64,000 nucleotides of DNA from Clostridium chromiireducens (GTDB lineage: Bacteria; Bacillota; Clostridia; Clostridiales; Clostridiaceae), in contig NZ_MZGT01000012.1 in assembly GCF_002029255.1 (NCBI RefSeq), positions 32,427-96,426 of the forward strand, given 5' to 3'. Position numbers and translations under genes: made by a program. The notes beneath the pieces were generated by a model. It did no database searches, was not told where the DNA came from, and saw only the letters and a list, made by a program, of their open reading frames with translations. The stretch's first letter is position 1; each line of letters opens with the position of its first letter. Shown piece by piece: positions 9,112 through 17,028 of the stretch.

Positions 9112-10155
9112 TTATAAATTGCCAATAAACTCGTTAAATTTAAGATTATTTCGCCTATCCCATTTTATATTTTCTCTAATTACTTTTGCAGCATTACCCG
9201 CAATAATGCAATTTGGCGGAAACTCTCCCTTTACCAGGCTATTAGCACCGATAACACTTCCTTCTCCAATATCAGAATTAAATAATATAGTTGTCGCCAT
9301 ACCTATCCATACATGATTACCTATTTTTACATACTGCTCATTGCATAGAGATAGATTCTTTTCTTCAATCATATCAAATATACTATGCCCATTATCTGAT
9401 CGAATTCGGATTCCATCAGATAGCATACAATCATTTCCTATATTAATTGGTGCATTTTTTTCGCATACTAAATACAAATTGCTAGTAACTGTAAATGAAT
9501 TTCCTATAACTAGCGTTTCTCTACTACATATATAAGAATCATGCCCAACACTACAATTATCTCCTAAATAAACAGCTCCATTTTCAATATATATGTAATC
9601 ATTACAGCATCTAAAATTACTTCCAAACTTAATTGTAGAACCATATTTCAATTCAATTTGAATACTCCCATCAACGCGGAACTTACTACCAATGAAAACT
9701 TTATTATTATAGCCTGTAAATTTAATATTAACACAATCAATTCGTCCATTTGAAATTATCACATTTCCATTATAATCAGAATAGTATCCAGATACTGATA
9801 TAATTGTAACATCATAATCGATATAAATATAATCTGAGTTCTCCTCATACCCATTTTCATTAAGAAAACTTAATATCTCCTCTCTTCGAGTTAGTGGTAT
9901 TATAACAAACTTATCCCTACCCCCTCCTTGCTTTAGAATCTTGGGTTCATAAACTTGTAAATCCCCAAAACAATTACCACACTTCTTAGAATCAATAAAC
10001 GCGCTAACTGAAAATTTATTTTTAATTAAGAAATCATATATATACTTTCCTTGTTCATAAGCTCCCCAAATATATATTTTTCTTTTATTAATTGTTTCGC
10101 GTAATTTATTTATGTCTACAAAATCAGTCCAATTTTTGTTCATTTCATTTATCAT
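9112..10155 (-). CDS. Hexapeptide-repeat acyltransferase with N-terminal Rossmann module
   Basis: Residues about 20-120 of this 347-residue protein hold the module shared with its neighbours (KIYIWGAYEQGKYIYDFL, VSAFIDSKKCGNCFG). The remainder is a left-handed beta-helix of hexapeptide repeats (for example VYLGDNCSVGHDSYI). It ends in the acetyltransferase block IGNHVWIGMATTILFNSDIG and PPNCIIAGNAAKVIRENI. Such enzymes O- or N-acetylate sugars using acetyl-CoA. I chose the ATG at 10155 because AGAGG precedes it with good spacing; the ATG at 10194 has no visible ribosome binding site. The module-plus-hexapeptide plan is reminiscent of PglD-type sugar acetyltransferases, but the substrate is unknown. 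Confidence 0.8.
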   Translation of the reverse strand: MINEMNKNWTDFVDINKLRETINKRKIYIWGAYEQGKYIYDFLIKNKFSVSAFIDSKKCGNCFGDLQVYEPKILKQGGGRDKFVIIPLTRREEILSFLNENGYEENSDYIYIDYDVTIISVSGYYSDYNGNVIISNGRIDCVNIKFTGYNNKVFIGSKFRVDGSIQIELKYGSTIKFGSNFRCCNDYIYIENGAVYLGDNCSVGHDSYICSRETLVIGNSFTVTSNLYLVCEKNAPINIGNDCMLSDGIRIRSDNGHSIFDMIEEKNLSLCNEQYVKIGNHVWIGMATTILFNSDIGEGSVIGANSLVKGEFPPNCIIAGNAAKVIRENIKWDRRNNLKFNEFIGNL

Positions 10156-10258
10156 ATTTTTTCCTCTACCCATTGCCTCAAAGCTTGTTCTCATAAACAG
10201 ATGTTAATAATATTGCTTACTTTCTTCACCACATTTTTATTATTCATTTAAAATTTGA

Positions 10259-11359
10259 TTATTTTTGCGTTGTGCGCTTCATTATCTCTTTCATACTCAA
10301 AAGTGCAGTCTTTCTCTTCCGTAGATTTATATCACTAACCCAAGATTCCCTACTATGATGAATTGCATATGTTTGTTCTACAATATTAACTATCCCAGTA
10401 ATAGGACACCTAGGCTGAAAATAATCTTGCGGATAAATCATCATACCATCAATCATTTGATTTTTTCCATTTTCTTTAAAGCCATGCTTTTTTAAAACTT
10501 CATTTTGATAAAGTGTACATGGAGTTCTATTCAATGTTCCATCTTCATTTATGAAACTGACATTATCATAGTAATCTCTCATTTCTCCAATAATTTCCAT
10601 TCCTTTCTCAGCTCCAAAGCCTAGCCCTGTATTAACTCTAGTATTATGTTGAAATCCTGCAAAAGCATGATTCTTTAATAATGAACTTAAAGGCCTAATT
10701 ACCTCGACATCTGTATCAAAATATATACCTCCATATTTGTAGACTACATCTAACCTAACATAATCTGATACAAAAGCATATTGTTTATTATCATAAGCTT
10801 CCCTAACATACGGTTTTTTATGTACATCATAGTTATCCTCATTCCATAATTTCACTTCATATTCTGGGCAAAACTTTTTCCAACTTTCAATGCATTTCCG
10901 TTCAAATTCAGGAATTTCATTACCACCAAACCAACAATAATGAATAATTTTAGGAATCTTATCATTTCCTTGATTATCAACGACAATTTCGGTATTTCTA
11001 TCCGTATAATGCATAATCGGATATATGTAGCATTCTATATTGTTAAATTCTCGAATATTGTCCAATTGATTTACAATTTCATTAAAGAATGCTGCCACAA
11101 TTACAATTATGCTTTTATCTGTTATACGCTGTTTCAATGAATCTACAGAAATAACACCTATACTCCTTCCACATACATCCATATTTTTATTCTGTTTATC
11201 TAATTTGTTGTCTACAATAACAGTAATTAAATCTAAAATATTATACTCATCATATAAACAACACATATCAATAAGCATCTGAGAAGCTCCAAAACATATT
11301 AATTCTTTGTCCTTAGTATACTTGCAAAACTTTTCCATTGAACAATTCTTTAGTATCAT
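10259..11359 (-). CDS. DXD-motif glycosyltransferase with N-terminal Rossmann module
   Basis: This 366-residue protein starts with the shared module (ELICFGASQMLIDMCC, VIVDNKLDKQNK, SIIVIVAAFFNEI) at about residues 15-115. A glycosyltransferase domain of the 'sugar-binding region containing DXD motif' family follows: IPKIIHYCWFGGNEIP near 135, AFVSDYVRLDVVYKYGGIYF near 195-215 and then DTDVEVI, the metal- and nucleotide-sugar-binding DXD. Members transfer hexoses or hexosamines from nucleotide sugars. Its ATG overlaps the epimerase stop as ATGA, indicating translational coupling. It probably builds one residue of the glycan made by this cluster. Confidence 0.83.
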   Translation of the reverse strand: MILKNCSMEKFCKYTKDKELICFGASQMLIDMCCLYDEYNILDLITVIVDNKLDKQNKNMDVCGRSIGVISVDSLKQRITDKSIIVIVAAFFNEIVNQLDNIREFNNIECYIYPIMHYTDRNTEIVVDNQGNDKIPKIIHYCWFGGNEIPEFERKCIESWKKFCPEYEVKLWNEDNYDVHKKPYVREAYDNKQYAFVSDYVRLDVVYKYGGIYFDTDVEVIRPLSSLLKNHAFAGFQHNTRVNTGLGFGAEKGMEIIGEMRDYYDNVSFINEDGTLNRTPCTLYQNEVLKKHGFKENGKNQMIDGMMIYPQDYFQPRCPITGIVNIVEQTYAIHHSRESWVSDINLRKRKTALLSMKEIMKRTTQK

Positions 11360-12432
11360 CAGACTATTCCTTCTCCTTTTTGCGATATTTTCATACTTTC
11401 TATCATATCTTCATACATATCTTCTAATGAAAATTTAGGTGTCCACCCCAATTCATTTATTTTTTCAGTATTTAAGTTAATCTTTACTACTGGATTAAAT
11501 CCTCTTTTCTCAATATTTTTATCTACTTCAAATACTACTTGACTTTTGCTTTGCGGATAATTTTCTACTAACCTCTGTGCCATATTCGCAATAGATATCA
11601 TTGTATCTTGATTAGCTGCATTATAAGCTTCTCCATTTTTCCCTTTTAAAAGTACTGTAATTATCGCATATGCCGCATCAATTGTATGAAGATAACTTCG
11701 CATTGTTTCACCTCTTGTATATAGAACAATATTTTTATTTTCTATAATGCCACGTGCAAATTGAGCAAAAACTCTATTATCATCATACATGACTCCACTT
11801 CCAAATGATTGAGTAAGCCTAATAATTTTTACTGGAACTTTATATTCCTTGTAATATGAACAACATAAGCATTCTGCCATTCGTTTTCCTTCTGAATAAC
11901 TACTTCTTACATTCAGATGTTCAATGTATCCATATTCATTCTCTTTTATATCTATTTCTTTCGTTATTCCATATATTTCCAACGACGAAATATATATGAT
12001 ACTTTTAACTTTTTTGTCTTTTGCAAGTTTCAACATATTCTCTGTCCCTGATAGTGCAGTATGTATTGTTTCAACTGGATATTCAACAAAGTCTTTAGAT
12101 GCTGTAATAGATGCACTATGTATAATATAATCAATTTGTTTTTCATATTGAATATCATTTAAAATATCTCCATAAATAATTTCTAATTCAGGATATTTTG
12201 CCAAGTCTCCAAATACCTTTGATACTTTACTGGCATTTCGTGCAAGTGCTATTATTTTTATTTTCAAATTATTTATTCGGTTAACAGCAGCCAAGAATTT
12301 AACTAATTGAGATCCTATTAGTCCTGTTGAGCCCGTAATAAGTATAGTACTCCCTCTCAAATCATCAAATAAATTATCTATTTCATTTACATATTTTTTT
12401 ATTTTATTCATTTCATCATTCACTAAATTCAT
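11359..12432 (-). CDS. NAD-dependent epimerase/dehydratase
   Basis: This 357-residue protein is an extended short-chain dehydrogenase. The NAD-binding glycine motif is ITGSTGLIGSQLV near residue 32, and the catalytic YxxxK appears as SSYSEGKRMAE near 180, following a SIIYISSLEIYG strand. It should modify a nucleotide-activated sugar or sugar acid. It lies ten bases after an IspD/TarI-like cytidylyltransferase, so a CDP-linked substrate is plausible. AGGAG precedes the ATG by six bases, and the stop overlaps the downstream glycosyltransferase start. I cannot tell epimerase, dehydratase and reductase activity apart. Confidence 0.85.
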   Translation of the reverse strand: MNLVNDEMNKIKKYVNEIDNLFDDLRGSTILITGSTGLIGSQLVKFLAAVNRINNLKIKIIALARNASKVSKVFGDLAKYPELEIIYGDILNDIQYEKQIDYIIHSASITASKDFVEYPVETIHTALSGTENMLKLAKDKKVKSIIYISSLEIYGITKEIDIKENEYGYIEHLNVRSSYSEGKRMAECLCCSYYKEYKVPVKIIRLTQSFGSGVMYDDNRVFAQFARGIIENKNIVLYTRGETMRSYLHTIDAAYAIITVLLKGKNGEAYNAANQDTMISIANMAQRLVENYPQSKSQVVFEVDKNIEKRGFNPVVKINLNTEKINELGWTPKFSLEDMYEDMIESMKISQKGEGIV

Positions 12433-12441
12433 ATTTTTCTC

Positions 12442-13167
12442 CTATAATCCTAATATTTGCGAATTCTCTCTTGCTTCGTAAATTGCTCTAAATATATAAT
12501 AATCAAAAGAAGTAGTTATCTTAATATTTTCTTCCACACCATCAATTGTATGCAATTTATATCCATATTCCATCATAAGCGATGCCGAATCTACCATATT
12601 ACTCTTATTGTCTTTTATTGCTTCGTTATGTACATACCAGATATCTTTCAGATAAAAGCTTTGAGGCGCTCTAGCCATTTTTAGGTTATTTCTTTTATGA
12701 ATTTTCTGAATTTTATCCGAATCATCTGTCGATATAATACTTTCTTTAACAGGGACTACCGTTATAGCCGATCCAAATTCTCTTACTGACTGGATACTTT
12801 TTGTTATAAGTTGGCTTGATATTAACGGTCTAACTCCATCATGTATAAGAACAATTTCTTTATCTGGATTTGATGAATTTCGGTATATTTCTTTAAGACC
12901 ATTATAAATGGATTCCTGTCCTGATTTACCGCCTTCAACTATACTTTTTACTTTTGTAATATAATTTCTCTTTAATTGCTCCTTCAAAGTATCAATCCAA
13001 TCAGCTAAACACACCACTACAATATTATCCACTTCTTCATTTAATTCAAAATATTCTATTGTATATATCAATATAGATTTTCCATGTAACTCTAAGAACT
13101 GTTTCGGTTTTGCTTTACTATTCATACGCGAACCAGTTCCACCTGCAAATATCAAAGCTGTAGCCAT
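12442..13167 (-). CDS. IspD/TarI-family cytidylyltransferase
   Basis: This 241-residue enzyme couples CTP to a phosphorylated small alcohol. It shows the nucleotide-binding loop LIFAGGTGSRMNSKAKPKQF at residues 5-24, the later VLIHDGVRPLISSQLI block and ARAPQSFYLKDI. The family includes IspD (methylerythritol 4-phosphate) and TarI (ribitol 5-phosphate). Its position inside a glycan cluster with two CDP-polyol phosphotransferase-like genes and LicD favours a TarI-like role making CDP-ribitol or a related CDP-polyol, rather than isoprenoid synthesis. A GGGGTG element precedes the ATG. It starts four bases after the stop of the preceding gene. Confidence 0.83.
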   Translation of the reverse strand: MATALIFAGGTGSRMNSKAKPKQFLELHGKSILIYTIEYFELNEEVDNIVVVCLADWIDTLKEQLKRNYITKVKSIVEGGKSGQESIYNGLKEIYRNSSNPDKEIVLIHDGVRPLISSQLITKSIQSVREFGSAITVVPVKESIISTDDSDKIQKIHKRNNLKMARAPQSFYLKDIWYVHNEAIKDNKSNMVDSASLMMEYGYKLHTIDGVEENIKITTSFDYYIFRAIYEARENSQILGL

Positions 13168-13171
13168 ATAT

Positions 13172-14671
13172 TTACACCCCTTTCTTTAATAACTTCTCCA
13201 AAATAACTTTGTGAATATGTAAACCAGATGTTCCGTCACAATTAGCAACTGAATTTTTCATTCTGCTTAATCGTTCATCTTTCTTATAATCATTGACATT
13301 AATCACAATATCAATAAACTTTTCTACTGATAACCCTTCATAATAATGATAAACTCCGAGCCAATCCAATGTCAGATATTTCTTAGGTTCATCTGTCAGA
13401 ATTATATCTAATACCGGCTTTTCTGTAACAATATAAAGTTTTAGAACAGAACTTGTATCTGAAATCAATGCATCTGAAAAAGTAAATGCTGTATGCATAT
13501 CACTACTTATATCGTAAACAGCTCTTTTATGATTTGAAACATGCTCAACCAATTCATTAAACACATCCATATATTCTGGTCTTATAGCACTTAATGTTTC
13601 TCTCAATAATGGATGCGGTCTCCAAATCACCGCACATTTATCATTGCTTAGTATTTTTGAAATAATAATTTGTATCATTTTAATTATGTTCTTATTAGGG
13701 GATAATGTAGATGCAATACTTGTATTTATTAAAAATACTTTTTTACCTTCTAAATATTCTTTCCATTCTTCAGGCATTTCTCTATAATTTTTTAACGAAT
13801 TTAATACAGCATCTATTTTAGGTGAACCAAGTATGAGAAACTTCGACAGTGGGATTCCACAACTTGATACCGCTTTTGCCCAAACTTCCGATTGAGCAAT
13901 AACATAATCCGCATTAACCACGCCACTTGTAGCATGATACATATCTCTTTTTGCCTCATCATAACTATTAAATTGATTTCCTGCTATAAAGTATGGTACA
14001 AATACTAGCATATCTGTATATTTCTTTAATTCAGATGAATAGAATGATGGATGAACTGATGTTACATAATTATGCTGATCATATGGATTATGAAAATATA
14101 TAATATCCGGTTTTCTAACTCTTAAATCATATTCTAAATAATTAGTAATAGGCACATATCCAGGCATCATATCCCCCTCATAGTGCATTCCATCAAATCC
14201 ACCACCTGAAGTGCGGTCGAAATACGGTATAGGAATCACATAACACTCACAATTCGGATCTTCCTTTGCTTCTAACCATATACTTTCTAAGGAATCCCAC
14301 ATGGATGCCTTGTATGGAAGAAATACAATTTCACGCTTTAATTTAATTTCATTTTGAATACCAGTTTGAATCTTTATCATATGCTTATTAAGTAGTCTAT
14401 AATCTTTATTGGCATTTACACTCGATTCCACCGTAAGGCTCACCTGATATACTGCTTCACAATATTCTTCAATAGATGTAATAACTGCTAATCCTTCTCC
14501 TTCTGATTTTTCGATTGAATTTCCTATATGAATGGCCGCTTCCTGACATTCAATAAGCATTTCTTTTACTCTTTCATAGTTATGATTTTCTATCTGCTTT
14601 TTAATTTCTTTATGCGCTTTATGAAGAGTTGATACTAATTCTAATAATTGATCTCTATGATACTTTCGCAT
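13172..14671 (-). CDS. CDP-glycerol glycerophosphotransferase-like protein
   Basis: This protein, 499 residues from the chosen ATG, has a helical N-terminal region of about 120 residues. A TagB/TagF-like catalytic region follows, with VIPIPYFDRTSGGGFDGMHY, PDIIYFHNPYDQHNYV, CAVIWRPHPLLRETL and FSDALISDTSSVLKLYIV. The RPHP and SDTSS blocks correspond to the conserved phosphopolyol-transferase motifs. Unlike its paralogue at 7490 it lacks the Rossmann module. GAGGAG precedes the ATG at 14671 by about ten bases; a GTG six codons upstream overlaps that site and was rejected. It is the first gene of the nine-gene cluster. Confidence 0.78.
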   Translation of the reverse strand: MRKYHRDQLLELVSTLHKAHKEIKKQIENHNYERVKEMLIECQEAAIHIGNSIEKSEGEGLAVITSIEEYCEAVYQVSLTVESSVNANKDYRLLNKHMIKIQTGIQNEIKLKREIVFLPYKASMWDSLESIWLEAKEDPNCECYVIPIPYFDRTSGGGFDGMHYEGDMMPGYVPITNYLEYDLRVRKPDIIYFHNPYDQHNYVTSVHPSFYSSELKKYTDMLVFVPYFIAGNQFNSYDEAKRDMYHATSGVVNADYVIAQSEVWAKAVSSCGIPLSKFLILGSPKIDAVLNSLKNYREMPEEWKEYLEGKKVFLINTSIASTLSPNKNIIKMIQIIISKILSNDKCAVIWRPHPLLRETLSAIRPEYMDVFNELVEHVSNHKRAVYDISSDMHTAFTFSDALISDTSSVLKLYIVTEKPVLDIILTDEPKKYLTLDWLGVYHYYEGLSVEKFIDIVINVNDYKKDERLSRMKNSVANCDGTSGLHIHKVILEKLLKKGV

Positions 14672-14689
14672 GTAACTTATGCTCCTCAC

Positions 14690-15030
14690 TTTCTTTAAAA
14701 ATATAATTTTTTTAAATTATGTTCTTTAATAGTTTTACTATATGTACTCAATTAATTAAATTATTTCTTATATATGCACAATAAATCTCTGAGTTACATA
14801 TTTTTTTAAACTTATTTCTTAAAAAATATTGCAGATATCAATCATCTTTTTCTCCTATCCTATATGTTAAAAATCAGACTTTAAGATAATTTATCCTATA
14901 GTGATTATTTAGTACCCTTTTGCTTTTTATTATTATCTTAGCATCTAATTTTGGTACTCTAATTTATAAATTGCTATAAATATTTAATTAACGTAATTCG
15001 AATTTCGACAACTTATAAATCTGAATATTA
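14690..15030. other. Gene-free stretch between the glycan cluster and the GT2-TPR gene
   Basis: This 341-base AT-rich stretch should contain the promoter of the glycan cluster, but I see no convincing -35/-10 pair. The only notable item is a nine-codon micro-ORF on the minus strand (14845-14819, ending at TAA), preceded by a good GGAG ribosome binding site. It could be a leader peptide or chance. No RNA structure is recognised. Confidence 0.4.
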
Positions 15031-16932
15031 TTACAGTCTATGTTTATTGACTGCATTATTATACCTTTTAATAACATAGTCAATATCAGTATCAATTATA
15101 TTTTTATCAAGGTCTTTAATCCAACTTAAATAACATATTATCTGCTCTATTGAATAGCCAAAATTCAAGGTATCTTTAAAGTATATAATAGCATTATTAT
15201 AATCCATTAATTTATAGTAACAGTATCCCATTTCAAAATATATTTTGGGGGCAAACTTATCCTCATATTTTAAAACATCAGACAAAATATTAATTACATA
15301 ATCATATAAATTGTTTTCTTTTAGTATTTTTACAATTGGGAAGACCATCTCTGCACTTTCAAATCTATGTATGCTACTTAGATACATATTTAATACTTCT
15401 TTATTATTTGAAACTAATACAATTTCCTGTAATATTTTAGTATAATGCATCAAATTATCTTGTTTAAGTAAGACTTTTTCTTTTCCCAAGTACGAATTTA
15501 TTATATTTATGTATATATCATCTACAATATTAATTATTTTTTGAATTAAATCAGTTTTTTTACTAAATATAGCTGAAACAATAGCCAGTACTTTGTATTC
15601 TTCTGATTTTTCTATCAAAAATGCATTATAAAACATATCGAAAGATTTTTCATAATAATTATTTGAAAAAAATACAAACATTAATGATATATCTTCATTG
15701 TTGTAAACTTTATTCCATATATTATAATAGTGCAACAATAGCTCTCCATGTTTTATTTTTATAAATGCGGTAATAATAATTCTTATATCCTCTTCAGAAT
15801 TATTATAAATAGTATTTAATAAAGCAACAATATCTCCAACTTTTTCATTTTTCAAAAGTCTTATTAACGAAATAAACGTTGATTCATTATATTTATTTGC
15901 TTTTAACGATTTATAATAATAGTCAAAAGCATTTACCATATCATTTTTTAATTCAAATATTTTACCCATATAATAATAGATAATATGTAAAGATGAAGGA
16001 ATTATATTCATTTCTATCCCATTATATTCATTTTGGTATTCCAAAGTCATATAAAAGTATTCAAGCGAGTTCAAATAATTACCTTCCAAATAATCTACTA
16101 TAGCTTTATAATAATAAAACATTGGATGTTTATTAAATTTATCCATAGCTTTATTTATTACTATTATTACTTCCTCACTATTATATTCCAGATTAATCAT
16201 TGATTCTATTACATTCTTATAGACCTTGCTATTAAAACCAATTAATGCTATGTCACTATCTATGAACTTATTTCCATTTTCTATAGCAAGTTCATATTTA
16301 CCTAATGCAAAATAGCTATCACATAGATAATAATATCCAGTATAATCATTTTTCTTTATCATTGTTTCTTCAATTAATTCTATATTTCTTTTAACTTTGT
16401 TTTCTATTATATCTGAAGAGTAACCTGTATGATATATAATAATGTCATCATTTTCAACGATATATCGAGATAAAGGCCTATCTTGTCTATATAAAACCTC
16501 ATGTATATCATTTTTGAATTTAATCTTAGGCGAATTTCTAAAGATCCTAATTGTTGGATTCACATCTTTTATTAAATCTAAATTTCTATCTATATTAATT
16601 AACTTGCTTACTATGCAATCTATTTTTTTCATACTTAAAGAATTCAAAAGATTTTCTATTTTATCTGTGCTATCAAAATATTCATCTGCATCCAGAAATA
16701 TAATCCAATCTCCTTTTGCTTTTCCAAGTGCAAAGTTCTTAGCTCTACAAAAACTATTATTCCATTTATAATAAAATACTTTTGCACCTAATTCTTTTGC
16801 AATAGTGACAGTATTATCATCTGAACCAGTATCTACAACAATAATCTCATTTACAATATTCTTATAACTTTCTATACATTTCCCTATATTTTTCTCTTCG
16901 TTTTTCACAATCATGCATGCGGATATTTTCAT
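15031..16932 (-). CDS. GT2 glycosyltransferase with C-terminal TPR-like repeats (probable flagellin glycosyltransferase)
   Basis: The first about 230 of 633 residues form a GT-A family 2 glycosyltransferase: SACMIVKNEEKNIGKCIESY, IIVVDTGSDDNT and the metal-binding WIIFLDADEYF. Residues about 230-610 are tyrosine- and asparagine-rich helical repeats of TPR type (for example YFEMGYCYYKLMDYNNAIIY). The gene sits 96 nt downstream of the major flagellin. In C. difficile a GT2 gene in the same position glycosylates flagellin, so this protein probably adds the first sugar to flagellin serines or threonines in the cytosol, with the repeats holding the protein substrate. A weak terminator-like hairpin separates it from flagellin. 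Confidence 0.85.
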   Translation of the reverse strand: MKISACMIVKNEEKNIGKCIESYKNIVNEIIVVDTGSDDNTVTIAKELGAKVFYYKWNNSFCRAKNFALGKAKGDWIIFLDADEYFDSTDKIENLLNSLSMKKIDCIVSKLINIDRNLDLIKDVNPTIRIFRNSPKIKFKNDIHEVLYRQDRPLSRYIVENDDIIIYHTGYSSDIIENKVKRNIELIEETMIKKNDYTGYYYLCDSYFALGKYELAIENGNKFIDSDIALIGFNSKVYKNVIESMINLEYNSEEVIIVINKAMDKFNKHPMFYYYKAIVDYLEGNYLNSLEYFYMTLEYQNEYNGIEMNIIPSSLHIIYYYMGKIFELKNDMVNAFDYYYKSLKANKYNESTFISLIRLLKNEKVGDIVALLNTIYNNSEEDIRIIITAFIKIKHGELLLHYYNIWNKVYNNEDISLMFVFFSNNYYEKSFDMFYNAFLIEKSEEYKVLAIVSAIFSKKTDLIQKIINIVDDIYINIINSYLGKEKVLLKQDNLMHYTKILQEIVLVSNNKEVLNMYLSSIHRFESAEMVFPIVKILKENNLYDYVINILSDVLKYEDKFAPKIYFEMGYCYYKLMDYNNAIIYFKDTLNFGYSIEQIICYLSWIKDLDKNIIDTDIDYVIKRYNNAVNKHRL

Positions 16933-16961
16933 TTAAATCTCAGAACTCCCTTCTTCCAATT

Positions 16962-16991
16962 AAAGGGCCAGAGTTTACACCCTGACCCTTT
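16962..16991 (-). terminator. Leaky terminator or attenuator after the major flagellin
   Basis: A ten-pair stem (AAAGGGTCAG/CTGGCCCTTT, one G-U pair) closes a ten-base loop just after the flagellin stop. On the minus strand only a weak T-run (AATTGGAA) follows, so it may terminate partially and let a fraction of transcripts enter the glycosyltransferase gene. It may also protect the 3' end of flagellin mRNA. Confidence 0.65.
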
Positions 16992-17028
16992 AATATAATT
17001 TTAACAAGTTAAACTTTATTATTCAAAA

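Noticed and set aside
12442..13167. Calling the cytidylyltransferase IspD of isoprenoid synthesis
   Set aside because: It lies inside a glycan cluster with CDP-polyol transferase-like genes; a TarI-like role is more likely, although sequence alone cannot exclude IspD activity.
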